Assembly: GCA_022360875.1 (NCBI GenBank)
Contig: JAKSBZ010000100.1
Coordinates: forward strand, 1-43,051
Source of the DNA: Cytophagales bacterium
Lineage (GTDB): Bacteria; Bacteroidota; Bacteroidia; Cytophagales; Cyclobacteriaceae
Length of the DNA stretch: 43,051 nucleotides
Reading direction: 5' to 3'
Positions within the stretch are counted from its first letter, which is position 1, and each line of letters starts with the position of its first letter. Positions 24,115 to 32,722 of the stretch are shown piece by piece. A model generated the notes under the pieces. The model searched no databases. It had not been told where the DNA came from and saw nothing but the letters and a program-made list of their open reading frames with translations. The position numbers were made by a program, and so were the translations under genes.

Positions 24115-26348
24115 ATGACTAAAGAAATGAGCAGAGTATTGCGGATAGTGTTTTTTTGTGCAACCGTGTTGTGGGGTGTGGAAATTCAGGCCCAATGGAA
24201 GGCTCTGGAATCGGATCGGTTGCATGTTTCGGACAAAGACGAGGCATTGGGAAAAGGTTCTTCTAAGGCGCTTCAGCTTCTGTCCCTCTCGGGCGGGCAG
24301 AATTTGAGGGCTGAAGGTTTTTTTTCAAATGGATTTCTGAAGGGATTTATTGATTTGCATGAAGGGTTTCCGGACAGTTTCTTAGCTCAGCATCAGATTG
24401 AAGTGCTTTCAGAAGTTGGCGCTTTTCGTTCGGTCCGGTTTCCTGCTCATCGTTTGCGGGAGATTCTGCAGTCGGATTGGGTGAGGTATCTGGATGTTGA
24501 TTTTCCGATTAAACCGAAGCTTGATAGGGTAAGAGAGGCGGTGCGGGTGACTCAGGTCCATGAAGGAACGGGGCTTTCTCGCTCCTACAAAGGTGAAGGA
24601 GTGGTGGTCGGCGTGGTCGATTTTGGTTTTGACTTGACTCACCCCGCATTTCAGGATCAGGAGGGCAATCTGCGAATAAAGCGCGTGTGGGATCAGTCAA
24701 GCACTTCCGGGATGCCTCCGGTGGGTTACGAATACGGCGAAGAGCTGAGCAATGCTGAGCAGATTTTGGGCAAGCGGTACACCTCGGCAGTTACTACGCA
24801 CGGAACGCATGTTGCTGGAATCGCTGCTGGATCAGGCCGGGGTTTGTCCGAATACGAGGGGGTGGCGCCTATGGCTGATTTGGTGCTGGTGCAGCTGCAT
24901 GGCGGTATTTCATCTGTCGCCGAAGCCGTAAGTTATATTTTTAGTTATGCGGAGTCAGTTCAGAAACCCGCAGTGGTTAATCTTAGCCTGGGCACGCATA
25001 TCGGGCCGCATGACGGAATGTCGATGTTGGATCAGGTATTTGATGACCTGGCGGGAATGGGAAAAATTATTATTGGCGCTGTAGGGAATGAAGGAGATGT
25101 GCCTTTGCATTTGCAGTATGACTCTGACGGAATCCAGGAATCGTTGCAGACTTTTGTTTTTTTTGAAGAATCGGAGGAAAACACCGGCAACGGTTATTTG
25201 AATGTGTGGGGACAGTCTGGGCAGGAAGTCCGTTTGGCAGTTAAGCTCTTTGATGAGCAGGGAGAATTGTTGGAGCATACACCGTTTGTGTCCACTGCCG
25301 GCGATGCGCAGCTGGATACGGTTTTCAGCACCAGGGTGCCGGGTGTTAATGTGCGAATTGTCAGCGAGTCAGCGAATCCCTATAACCAGAAGCCGAATTT
25401 GCTTGTCTGGATTGAAAATGCGTATCCGCAGGTTTTTCCGAGCATTGAATTGCGTGCTGCGGCAGGAGCAGTTCATGTGTGGAACGACGGGCAGGGAGAC
25501 GGCGCGCCTTTGTCTGACCGTTTGCCGGGGAGTACGCCTGTTGTAGGGTGGGTTGCCGGAGATACGGAATATACGATCGGCGAAATAGGGGGCACTGGGC
25601 GTTCAGTGATCTCTGCTGGGGCTTTCTGCACCAAAACAGCTTCAGGAATTTTCATGATGAACTCAGGAGTTTTCCGGCGACTTTGGGAGAACGGGCTTTT
25701 TTTTCCAGCAAGGGGCCGGCTGTAGACGGGCGCTTTAAACCGGATATTGCCGCGCCAGGATTGAGTGTTGTGTCTTCGTACAATTCTTTTGGGTTTGCTT
25801 TTGATCCTAGGATAAATGATGATGTTGTGGCCGGAACAACATTCGGTGAGAAAACCTGGTATTACGGTAGTTTGGCGGGAACCTCAATGGCTGCTCCGGT
25901 GGTGGCTGGGATTGTGGCGCTTTGGCTGGAGCAAGGGCCCGGTCTGGCTGTGGAAGGAATCAAGGAGCTGATGAGTGCTTATTCGGTTCTTGATGGTTTT
26001 ACGGGCGAAGCGGCAACTGTGGACAGGAATAAGTGGGGGTATGGGAAGATAGACGCTTACGAGGTGATTCGGTCGCTGGAAAACAATCAAACGGTACTGG
26101 TGGGAATTGAAGAAGAACCTGAAGACGCTTTTTTTCCTAATCCTACCAGCGGCATGGTGAATTTTGCGGAGATTGCTTCGGATGTAAGCTGGCGGGTGTT
26201 CGCGCCCGACGGAAGGTTGTTGCTGCAGGGGATGAATAAAAACGGAGAAAAAGCGGTGAATTTGGGTTCGCTGGCCTCGGGAATTTACATGCTGGAGGCT
26301 GATTTTTCTGGGAAAAAAATTAGAAAAAGAATAGCGGTAAAAAAATAA
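24115..26348 (+). pseudogene. Secreted S8 (subtilisin-like) protease with T9SS sorting domain, frameshifted
   Basis: Two overlapping frames make one protein. The first (24115-25725) has a signal peptide (to about residue 27), D169 in VVGVVDFGFDLTHP and H229 in TTHGTHVAGIAAGS. The second frame continues with FFSSKGPAVDGRFKPDIAAP and the serine motif GTSMAAPVVAG. It ends in a T9SS type A sorting domain (FFPNPTSG ... ASGIYMLEADF ... RKRIAVKK). The triad and both ends are intact; only the frame changes, best explained by one lost A in the A4 run at 25633-25636 (restoring one A gives CTKNSF). This is a real mutation, a sequencing error or, less likely, a programmed shift. Predicted to be an outer-membrane-secreted endopeptidase. 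The gene is inserted between rpmF and fabH in reverse orientation. Confidence 0.82.
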
Positions 26349-26379
26349 AAAAAGCCCCAGGCTAAACCCAAGGCTTTTT
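26349..26379. terminator. Bidirectional terminator between the protease gene and rpmF
   Basis: AAAAAGCC (26349-26356) pairs with GGCTTTTT (26372-26379) directly after the protease stop codon; it serves both convergent transcripts. Confidence 0.75.
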
Positions 26380-26404
26380 AGTGTATTTTTCAATGCTTGA
26401 TTTA

Positions 26405-26596
26405 TTAAGCAGTAATATCTTTTTCCAAGTAAACCTGGCCTTTGTAGTAAAGTTTGCCTTCGTGCCAGTATGCGCGGTGTCTTAGGTGAGTTTCACCAGT
26501 AGTAGGGCATACAGACAGAGTAGAAGGAGTTGCTTTAAGGTGAGTTCTTCTTTTGTCTCTTCTTTGTTTCGATGTCTTACGTTTAGGATGTGCCAT
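26405..26596 (-). CDS. rpmF: Ribosomal protein bL32
   Basis: A 63-residue basic protein of the 50S subunit. The N-terminal [19 protein letters not shown] is the bL32 signature. Only a single cysteine (CPTTGE) remains of the zinc-binding set, so this is the zinc-free form. It follows the DUF177 gene by 33 bases, the conserved DUF177-rpmF pairing. Confidence 0.97.
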   Translation of the reverse strand: MAHPKRKTSKQRRDKRRTHLKATPSTLSVCPTTGETHLRHRAYWHEGKLYYKGQVYLEKDITA

Positions 26597-26629
26597 CTTA
26601 CTTTACAATTTTTCGTTTATACTTATTTA

Positions 26630-27256
26630 TTATTTTTTTTCTTTCTTCAGTTTTTGAAGAGCTGCCCATCTTGGGTCAACCTTCTGGTCTCCTTTTTCAG
26701 GAATCTCTTCTTTTTCGCTTTCCTCTTCTTCCTCTTCACCAACAAGAGTGGAGTAAATAAGTTGGTTAGCCTCGTTTAATGAGCCGATTCCCAGTTCTGC
26801 CAGCAGATTTTCAGCTTCTTCTTCCTCCTGATATCTTGGATGGAGTTTGCGAAATGGGATTTCGAGAGTTACGAATTCGTAAATATACGGAGCAATGTTG
26901 ATTTCCGGTTGATTTCGGTCGACAATAATAATTGTATCATCCGAATCATCAAATTCTTCTCCGTATTTCAATACAAGCTTGTGTTCGATTTCTAGGGGAT
27001 AGCTGAAAAGATCCAGGCTTTTATCGCAGGTGAGTTCCACCTTTCCCTTTATCATAATGTTAAGCGGGCTTATTGAATCTGTTTTGTCCAGTTTGGCAAC
27101 AACAGTGAGCTCTCCTTTTTCTATGATAGATTCCTCGAAACATTCGAAGAATTTGTGGTCGATTTCGAAAGTGAACTCTTGCAGCTCGTTTTTGAGTTTG
27201 TAGAGTTCAATCAAGTATTTTTTTAGCTCCTTCACGATGTTCTCTTGGCCATTCAA
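26630..27256 (-). CDS. DUF177 (YceD family) protein
   Basis: A 208-residue acidic protein of the YceD/DUF177 family, which almost always precedes rpmF. In plants and some bacteria members are linked to 23S rRNA processing; the bacterial role here is inferred from context. Visible family parts are KGKVELTCDKSLDLFSYPL, the acidic DDSDDTIIIVDRNQPEINI, PYIYEFVTLEIPFRKLHP and the C-terminal DPRWAALQKLK. A Glu-rich stretch (about 172-190) lies between. It is transcribed after pdxA and before rpmF. Confidence 0.85.
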   Translation of the reverse strand: MNGQENIVKELKKYLIELYKLKNELQEFTFEIDHKFFECFEESIIEKGELTVVAKLDKTDSISPLNIMIKGKVELTCDKSLDLFSYPLEIEHKLVLKYGEEFDDSDDTIIIVDRNQPEINIAPYIYEFVTLEIPFRKLHPRYQEEEEAENLLAELGIGSLNEANQLIYSTLVGEEEEEESEKEEIPEKGDQKVDPRWAALQKLKKEKK

Positions 27257-27309
27257 GTGCGCAAATGTAAGAAAATTATTGTTATGCTTTACATGAAAAC
27301 GAAGAATTC

Positions 27310-28518
27310 TTACTCTTTATTTCTCCTCTTGCTGTGTTTGAGCGGTTTGGAGGGATCTTTTTTCAAGGGAATGTTTTCCAGTGAATCCATAAGCTCTTCT
27401 TCGGAAAGTTTTTCCAGCGGGAAGTCGTTGGATTCGTCCTCAAGCAGTTTTTCTAGATGCACTTCGTTTTTCTTCTTCACAGCGGAGCTTCCTGACCGTT
27501 CTTGGCGGTTTTTGATTACGTCGATGGCAAGATAAACCGCTTCGCGGAAAGAAGTTGGATCGGCAACCCCTTTTCCGGCGATGCCGTAGGCCGTGCCGTG
27601 GTCGGGCGAAGTGCGGATGATGGACAACCCTGCCGTGTAGTTCACGCCGCTTTCAAAAGCCAGCGTTTTGAATGGAATCAAGCCCTGGTCGTGGTACATG
27701 GCCAGAACGCCGTCATATTGCTTGAACTGTCCGTTGCCGAAAAATCCGTCTGAAGGGAAAGGGCCTACAATGAGCTCGCCTTTACGTTTGAATTCTTTGA
27801 TAACGGGTTTGATTATTTCGTTTTCTTCGCTGCCCAGCAGACCGTCTTCGCCGGCGTGCGGGTTGAGTCCCAGGATGGCGATGCGCGGCTTGTTGATGTT
27901 GAAGTCGTTGTGCAGCGTGTTCTTCAGAATGTTGATTTTGCTTCTCAGCAGCTCAGCGGTGATTTTTCCGGGCACCTGAGCCAGCGGTACGTGTCCTGTG
28001 ACTACGCCGACTCTCAGATCTCCCGAGCACAGGAACATGAGGCTGTCTTTTTTGCCGTCCATTTCGGTGAAAAATTCGGTGTGTCCTGGAAACGAAAAAG
28101 ATTCATTCTGAATGTTGTGCTTGTTGATCGGCGCAGTGACTACCCCGTCAATCTCTTGTTTTTTGAGATCCTGGGCAATGCGGTCCAGTGACAGAAATGC
28201 GTATTTACCTCCGGTTTCGGTTATCTCCCCCGGTTTTATTTCAAAAGCTTCTTGCCAGCAGTTCAAGATATTGACTTTTTTTTCTGAAGCCTGAGAGGCG
28301 TATTTGATGGGCTGAAATGTAAACGAGTCCAGATTCAGTTTTTTCTTATAATATGAAATCACCTTGGTGGAAGCGTATATTACCGGAGTGAAAAGATTCA
28401 GCAGCCGGGAATCTGAGAGCACTTTCAGGATAATTTCTGGTCCTACTCCATTGGGATCGCCTAGGCTGATTCCGATTCTGGGCAACCCAGATTTATGTTT
28501 ATTGGTTTTATTATTCAT
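27310..28518 (-). CDS. pdxA: 4-hydroxythreonine-4-phosphate dehydrogenase with C-terminal extension
   Basis: Oxidises 4-phosphohydroxythreonine in de novo pyridoxal phosphate synthesis. The core (about 13-340) has GISLGDPNGVGPEI and the three metal histidines H146 (PGHTEF), H221 (NPHAGE) and H276 (MYHDQG), all in place. The open frame extends to 28590, but ATG 28518 gives the normal length and start. Beyond the core, about 62 residues (341-402) form a charged, Glu- and Lys-rich tail (LEKLLEDESNDF ... SKRRNKE) not present in typical PdxA of about 330 residues. It probably is disordered and its role is unknown. First gene of pdxA-DUF177-rpmF. Confidence 0.93.
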   Translation of the reverse strand: MNNKTNKHKSGLPRIGISLGDPNGVGPEIILKVLSDSRLLNLFTPVIYASTKVISYYKKKLNLDSFTFQPIKYASQASEKKVNILNCWQEAFEIKPGEITETGGKYAFLSLDRIAQDLKKQEIDGVVTAPINKHNIQNESFSFPGHTEFFTEMDGKKDSLMFLCSGDLRVGVVTGHVPLAQVPGKITAELLRSKINILKNTLHNDFNINKPRIAILGLNPHAGEDGLLGSEENEIIKPVIKEFKRKGELIVGPFPSDGFFGNGQFKQYDGVLAMYHDQGLIPFKTLAFESGVNYTAGLSIIRTSPDHGTAYGIAGKGVADPTSFREAVYLAIDVIKNRQERSGSSAVKKKNEVHLEKLLEDESNDFPLEKLSEEELMDSLENIPLKKDPSKPLKHSKRRNKE

Positions 28519-28734
28519 TGCACAATATAAATAGTGAGCAGAATGACAGATAAAAATTAATGAAGCATTTTCTTTCTGAAGAATTGGCAAAAGGCTTCAG
28601 GCAATAAAAGTCGTTTTTTTTTGGCTTCTAGCCAAAGAACCGCTTGAAAATCTGTGCGAATGTTCAAAAACGCCTGATTTGAGTAATGAAAACAGCAATT
28701 TGTGCACATAAGAAGTTTTTTTGAAAAACCTTGT

Positions 28735-28742
28735 TAGCTTTG
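28735..28742 (+). promoter_or_regulatory. -7 element for the rsmA operon
   Basis: TAGCTTTG matches TAnnTTTG, 37 bases before the rsmA ATG. A T-rich TTTTTTTG lies upstream, but at 11 bases it is too close for a normal -33 element. Confidence 0.4.
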
Positions 28743-28779
28743 TGCTCAACTGAACGGAATAACGAAAATTACTGATGAT

Positions 28780-29565
28780 ATGGGTAAAATGCAGAAGGTC
28801 AGGGCAAAGAAGCATTTGGGGCAGCATTTCCTGAGGGATTTGTCTGTTGCTGAGGATATTGTAAATGCGATGAGCCTGCATGGCGGGTATGAAAAAGTGC
28901 TGGAAGTAGGGCCCGGAATGGGCGTGCTGACCGACTTTTTGGTGAAGAAGGAAGGGTTTGAGACGTATTTGGTGGATATCGACACTGAATCTATAGCATA
29001 TTTGTATGCCCATTATCCGGAGCTGGCTGTCAGCGAACGGATTATTGAGGGTGATTTTCTGCGGATGGACTTAGAAAAGCGTATTGGCCGGCCGCTTGGA
29101 GTTATCGGAAATTTTCCTTATAATATTTCATCGCAAATATTTTTTAAAATATTGGAAAACCGGCATATTGTTCCGGAAGTCGTAGGCATGGTGCAGAAAG
29201 AAGTGGCCGAGCGGATTGCCGCAAAGCCGGGAAGCAAAACTTACGGAATTCTTAGTGTGTTGGTGCAGGCTTACTACGAGACGGAATATCTTTTTACCGT
29301 TCCGCCGCATGTATTCAATCCCCCGCCCAAGGTGGATTCGGGCGTGTTGCGCCTGAGACGCAATTCGACAGAGCAGCTTGACTGTGACGAAAAGCTTTTT
29401 TTCCGTGTAGTAAAACAGGCTTTCGGAATGCGACGCAAAACGTTGAGGAATGCGCTGAAAAGTCTTTTGACAGATGAGCTGAGGGGCCTCGAAGTGCTGA
29501 ACCAGCGTGCTGAGCAGTTATCAGTGGCCGATTTTGTCTCGTTAACTCAAAAAATCAGCGGCTAG
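28780..29565 (+). CDS. rsmA: 16S rRNA dimethyladenosine transferase
   Basis: Dimethylates two adjacent adenines in helix 45 of 16S rRNA during small-subunit maturation (KsgA). The 261 residues show [14 protein letters not shown] near the N-terminus, the AdoMet loop [13 protein letters not shown], the acidic VDIDTES and the catalytic NFPYNIS (family NLPYNI), then a C-terminal helical domain with [12 protein letters not shown]. The frame may start at the internal MQKVRAK 9 bases on, but [14 protein letters not shown] is accepted. First gene of a tight operon with mgtE, cvfB and a small gene. Confidence 0.96.
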   Translation: MGKMQKVRAKKHLGQHFLRDLSVAEDIVNAMSLHGGYEKVLEVGPGMGVLTDFLVKKEGFETYLVDIDTESIAYLYAHYPELAVSERIIEGDFLRMDLEKRIGRPLGVIGNFPYNISSQIFFKILENRHIVPEVVGMVQKEVAERIAAKPGSKTYGILSVLVQAYYETEYLFTVPPHVFNPPPKVDSGVLRLRRNSTEQLDCDEKLFFRVVKQAFGMRRKTLRNALKSLLTDELRGLEVLNQRAEQLSVADFVSLTQKISG

Positions 29566-29566
29566 G

Positions 29567-30937
29567 ATGAGTTTAGGAAAATTTGAACTTACGCATGAAT
29601 ACCTAAAGGGGCTTCGGCTGTCGATCCGCGATGGGGAAGACCGCCAGATCCTGAAATCGCTTGAAGGGGTTATGGCTGCGGACGTTGGGGCCGTGATGGA
29701 AGAGCTGAATACTCTGGAGTGCATTTATGTGCTGCGGCTGCTGGATGTGGAGCTGGGAGCTCAGGTTATCACTGGCGTTGACGAAGACGAGCGCGCCGGG
29801 TTTCTTGAGCATTTTTCTGCCGAAGAGCTTGCGCCTTTCGTAAACGAGATGGATTCCGATGATGCCGTGGATTTGCTGAATCAGCTGTCAGTGAAAAAAC
29901 GGGAGACGGTTATTGCCAACCTCAAAGACGAGGAAAGTGCTAATTACATTCTGGACTTGCTGCGTTATGAAGAGGACTGTGCAGGCGGCCTGATGGCTAA
30001 GGAGCTTATTAAAGTGAATTTGAACTGGCGTGTAAAGCAGGGAATAGAAGAGATCCGCAGGCAGGCCGAGAATGTGAGTAAGCTTTATACATTGTATGTG
30101 GTTGATGACTATGACAAGCTGCTTGGCCGGGTGTCGCTGAAAAAGATGATTTTATCCCACGACAGCACCAGGATCAGCGATATTTACGAGTCGGACATAA
30201 TTTCGGTGGAGACGTTTCTGGAGGAAGAGGAAGTGGTGAACCTCATGCGGAAATACGATTTGGAAGTGGTTCCTGTGGTGAATATCCGGGGCATCTTGGT
30301 AGGGCGCATAACTATTGATGACGTTATTGATGTGATGACCGAACAGGTAGAGGAGGAACGCCAGATAATGGCGGGTATTTCCGAAGACGTTGAGGAAGAC
30401 GACGGCGTCTGGATTCTCTCTCGAGCGCGTTTGCCCTGGCTTATGATAGGGATGGGCGGCGGTTTGCTTGCCGCGCGCTTTATCGGCTTGTTTAACGAAG
30501 TGGCTATGCTTGCTCCGTTTATTCCGCTGATAACAGCCACCGGTGGTAATGTAGGGCTGCAGTCGTCTTCGCTGGTTTTGCAGAGTATGGCGAATCCATC
30601 CGCTTTCGAAGACAGTTTCTTTCAGCGGATATGGAAAGTGATGCTTGTCGGGCTGGTTAATGGACTGGCGCTGGCGAGTTTGGTCTTGCTGATCAATTTG
30701 GTGATCGGCTATTCGCAGGACGGACTGGCGCTTAACTATAAGCTTTCCGTTGTTGTGTCGCTGGCTTTGTTTTCTGTGGTGATGTTGGCTTCTATTATGG
30801 GAACGGCTTTGCCAATAATGATGGAAAAGCTGGGGATTAATCCAGCGCTGGCTTCCGGACCGTTTATTACGATAGCCAACGACTTGCTGGGGCTGGCTAT
30901 TTATTTTTCTGTAGCTCATATGCTTTTAAGTATTTAG
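29567..30937 (+). CDS. mgtE: Magnesium transporter MgtE
   Basis: Gated Mg2+ channel in the inner membrane. The 456 residues have the N-terminal superhelical domain (about 1-130), paired CBS domains (about 135-255) and five membrane segments (about 285-456) containing PFIPLITATGGNVGLQSSS, the conserved pore-entry motif. D439 in ITIANDLLGLA is equivalent to the pore aspartate of the Thermus protein. Starts 1 base after rsmA (TAG-G-ATG), so the genes are coupled. Its leader is too short for its own Mg riboswitch; control probably follows the rsmA promoter. Confidence 0.95.
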   Translation: MSLGKFELTHEYLKGLRLSIRDGEDRQILKSLEGVMAADVGAVMEELNTLECIYVLRLLDVELGAQVITGVDEDERAGFLEHFSAEELAPFVNEMDSDDAVDLLNQLSVKKRETVIANLKDEESANYILDLLRYEEDCAGGLMAKELIKVNLNWRVKQGIEEIRRQAENVSKLYTLYVVDDYDKLLGRVSLKKMILSHDSTRISDIYESDIISVETFLEEEEVVNLMRKYDLEVVPVVNIRGILVGRITIDDVIDVMTEQVEEERQIMAGISEDVEEDDGVWILSRARLPWLMIGMGGGLLAARFIGLFNEVAMLAPFIPLITATGGNVGLQSSSLVLQSMANPSAFEDSFFQRIWKVMLVGLVNGLALASLVLLINLVIGYSQDGLALNYKLSVVVSLALFSVVMLASIMGTALPIMMEKLGINPALASGPFITIANDLLGLAIYFSVAHMLLSI

Positions 30938-30942
30938 AAAAA

Positions 30943-31791
30943 ATGATAAGATTAGGAGATTACAATACACTTCAGGTGCAGACTTTTTCTAGTTATGGGG
31001 TGTATTTGGTGGAAGATATCGATGACAGGCAGGCTGACAGGGTGTTGCTGCCGAATAAATATGTGCCGGAGGGGATCTCGGAAGGGGATTCGCTGGAGGT
31101 TTTTGTTTATACAGATTCAGAGGACCGCATTGTGGCTACAACGTTGAAGCCTGAAGCAACTGTGGGCGAAATAGCAGCGCTGTATGTGAAGGATATCAAC
31201 AAATACGGAGCGTTTCTGGACTGGGGACTCGAAAAGGATTTGTTTGTTCCCTACAAAGAACAGGAAGACCGGTTGCGTGTGGGGCACAAGTGCATAGTGC
31301 GTCTCTGTTTGGACCATCGTTCAAAACGCATAATTGGCACCACCCGAATCAGACCTTTTTTGAATTACGACGAACCAATATACGAAAAAGGTCAGGAGGT
31401 CGAATTGTTGATTTTCCGGGAGCACGATTTGGGCTTTTTGGCGCTGATTAACCATGAGCGATTAGGAATGATTTATCGCAGCGACATATACGAACGTCTA
31501 ACGGTGGGGGACGAGCGAAAAGGATTTGTGAAACAAGTGCGTCCCGACGGGAAAATTGACCTGAGTTTGCGGCGCGAGGGTTACAAGAAAGTCGAAGATA
31601 CTAAAGACGTGATTGTTGACGCCTTGATTAAAGCCGGCGGCAAGCTTCCGTATAATGACAAAACGGACCCGGAGACAATACGCAGAGTGTTTAAAATGTC
31701 CAAAAAGAATTTCAAAATGATTATCGGAAGTCTTTACAAAGCCGGTTTGATCGAAATTTCAGACAAGGGAATTAAACTAATCTTGAAATAA
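30943..31791 (+). CDS. CvfB-like S1-domain RNA-binding protein
   Basis: A 282-residue cytoplasmic protein with tandem S1-like OB folds and a C-terminal winged helix, the CvfB/YitL architecture. Recognisable are the first domain (LPNKYVPEGISEGDSLEVFVY), the second (AALYVKDINKYGAFLDWG) and the third (LTVGDERKGFVKQVRPDGKIDLSLR). The winged-helix end is near MSKKNFKMIIGSLYKAGLI. CvfB homologues bind RNA and are global regulators in Staphylococcus; the role in Bacteroidota is untested. Coupled to mgtE (5 bases). Confidence 0.85.
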   Translation: MIRLGDYNTLQVQTFSSYGVYLVEDIDDRQADRVLLPNKYVPEGISEGDSLEVFVYTDSEDRIVATTLKPEATVGEIAALYVKDINKYGAFLDWGLEKDLFVPYKEQEDRLRVGHKCIVRLCLDHRSKRIIGTTRIRPFLNYDEPIYEKGQEVELLIFREHDLGFLALINHERLGMIYRSDIYERLTVGDERKGFVKQVRPDGKIDLSLRREGYKKVEDTKDVIVDALIKAGGKLPYNDKTDPETIRRVFKMSKKNFKMIIGSLYKAGLIEISDKGIKLILK

Positions 31792-31792
31792 T

Positions 31793-31993
31793 ATGCCTTT
31801 AGCTTTGAACAGCCTGCGCGTAGGAAAAATCTACCGCCTGAAAAATTTCGGAGAAGAGACTAAGTTCGAAGTGCTGGAAATTTTTGAGGATGACGACTGC
31901 TTGGTGAAAGATACCGGCACTCTGGAAGAATTTCGTCTGTTTGACCTTATCCGCTACGGACAGGGCAAAGATTATGATCTGGAGGAAGCTTAA
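31793..31993 (+). CDS. Small conserved-looking acidic protein
   Basis: A 66-residue protein of unknown function starting 1 base after cvfB, so almost certainly translated from the same message. The sequence (VGKIYRLKNFGEETKFEVLEIF, then DDDCLVKDTGTLEEF, RYGQGKDYDLEE) suggests a small beta-rich fold of five short strands, perhaps SH3-like, and carries an acidic tail. It has no signal peptide or membrane part. Tight coupling and a perfect following hairpin argue that it is real. I do not recognise a family. Confidence 0.65.
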   Translation: MPLALNSLRVGKIYRLKNFGEETKFEVLEIFEDDDCLVKDTGTLEEFRLFDLIRYGQGKDYDLEEA

Positions 31994-31998
31994 AATCA

Positions 31999-32036
31999 GG
32001 CAAGCGCACGTCTAATCGTAGCAGCGTGCGCTTGCC
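31999..32036 (+). terminator. Hairpin terminating the rsmA operon
   Basis: GGCAAGCGCACG (31999-32010) and CGTGCGCTTGCC (32025-32036) form a perfect 12-bp GC-rich stem with a 14-base loop, starting six bases after the last stop. The T-run is delayed (about 15 bases later). Confidence 0.7.
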
Positions 32037-32610
32037 TTCATCCTGTCTTGCTTTTTTTATATTATTGCCGCCTGGAAAATTGCCGGGTCCGGTATTCCTG
32101 CCTATTGCTCATTCGCTCGTAAACCCGCTGTCGCTGTTTTTTTAATATGTGTTCTGTGTTTTTTGAACATTTTTAAATATCTTTCTAGCTTTGGTCTTGC
32201 CTTGTCAAAGTGTGCAATTGCAGTCAAATAGGAGACTTGGGCCGAAGATATTTCTTATACCTTCCTGATAACAACCACCTGAATAGAAAGAAATGCTGTT
32301 AGTGATTTAGCTTATGTTAGTGTTTAGCTAAAGGCTTGGCTATGAATCATTACTGAAAATAATAAAAAATACGAAGTACTAATATCGGGGGTTTTACAGT
32401 TGTGTATGCTGTTGGAAACTATGTTGTGCTTGAAGCGGTGTTTTGAATTATCTCATGAATTGTTCAGTCATTCGCTGTTCTGGCATTTTTTGAGATTTTC
32501 GAAAATGAATATTGTCTTAAATCAGCGAGGTGCCGCTGATAACAGAAATTTTCTTTTAATATAAAAATACATTCATTTTTCATCACATAATTATATCTTT
32601 ATATTTATGA
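32037..32610. other. Long intergenic region before the export operon
   Basis: No credible gene in about 570 bases. It contains copy B of the dispersed repeat (32294-32382) and becomes strongly AT-rich from 32500. The rest is featureless by my reading. Confidence 0.45.
32294..32382. repeat. Dispersed intergenic repeat, copy B
   Basis: Aligns with copy A at 13302-13391 in the same orientation. Shared words include TGCTG, CTTATGTTA, TATGAA, ACTGAAAA, AATAAAAAA and AAGTACT; the first 60 bases align without gaps. No open frame. Confidence 0.65.
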
Positions 32611-32641
32611 TTTGACTAATGAGTTTATATATTTATGTTTT
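32611..32641 (+). promoter_or_regulatory. Probable promoter of the export operon
   Basis: TTTG (32611-32614), a 19-base spacer and TATGTTTT (32634-32641) match the Bacteroidota pattern except the last -7 base. It lies 65 bases before the ABC ATPase start. Confidence 0.5.
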
Positions 32642-32677
32642 ACGGTGTCTGTGTCAAATTTTAATAAAAGTAATTCA

Positions 32678-32722
32678 ATGAAAAAATCAAAACAGAATAT
32701 AAGTTTATGTCGATCAAAATAG
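32678..32722 (+). CDS. Short 14-codon leader frame overlapping the ABC ATPase start
   Basis: ATG 32678 to TAG 32720-32722 encodes MKKSKQNISLCRSK and overlaps the ATPase ATG (32707) in another frame. Such overlapping leaders can couple or dampen translation of the next gene, but this may be chance. Confidence 0.25.
   Translation: MKKSKQNISLCRSK

Noticed and set aside
25633..25640. Programmed -1 frameshifting as explanation for the split protease
   Set aside because: The site reads ACC AAA ACA, which lacks a true X-XXY-YYZ slippery heptamer and no clear stimulator hairpin follows; a lost A is simpler.
29500..29570. A magnesium riboswitch controlling mgtE
   Set aside because: mgtE starts one base after rsmA, so there is no leader for such an element.
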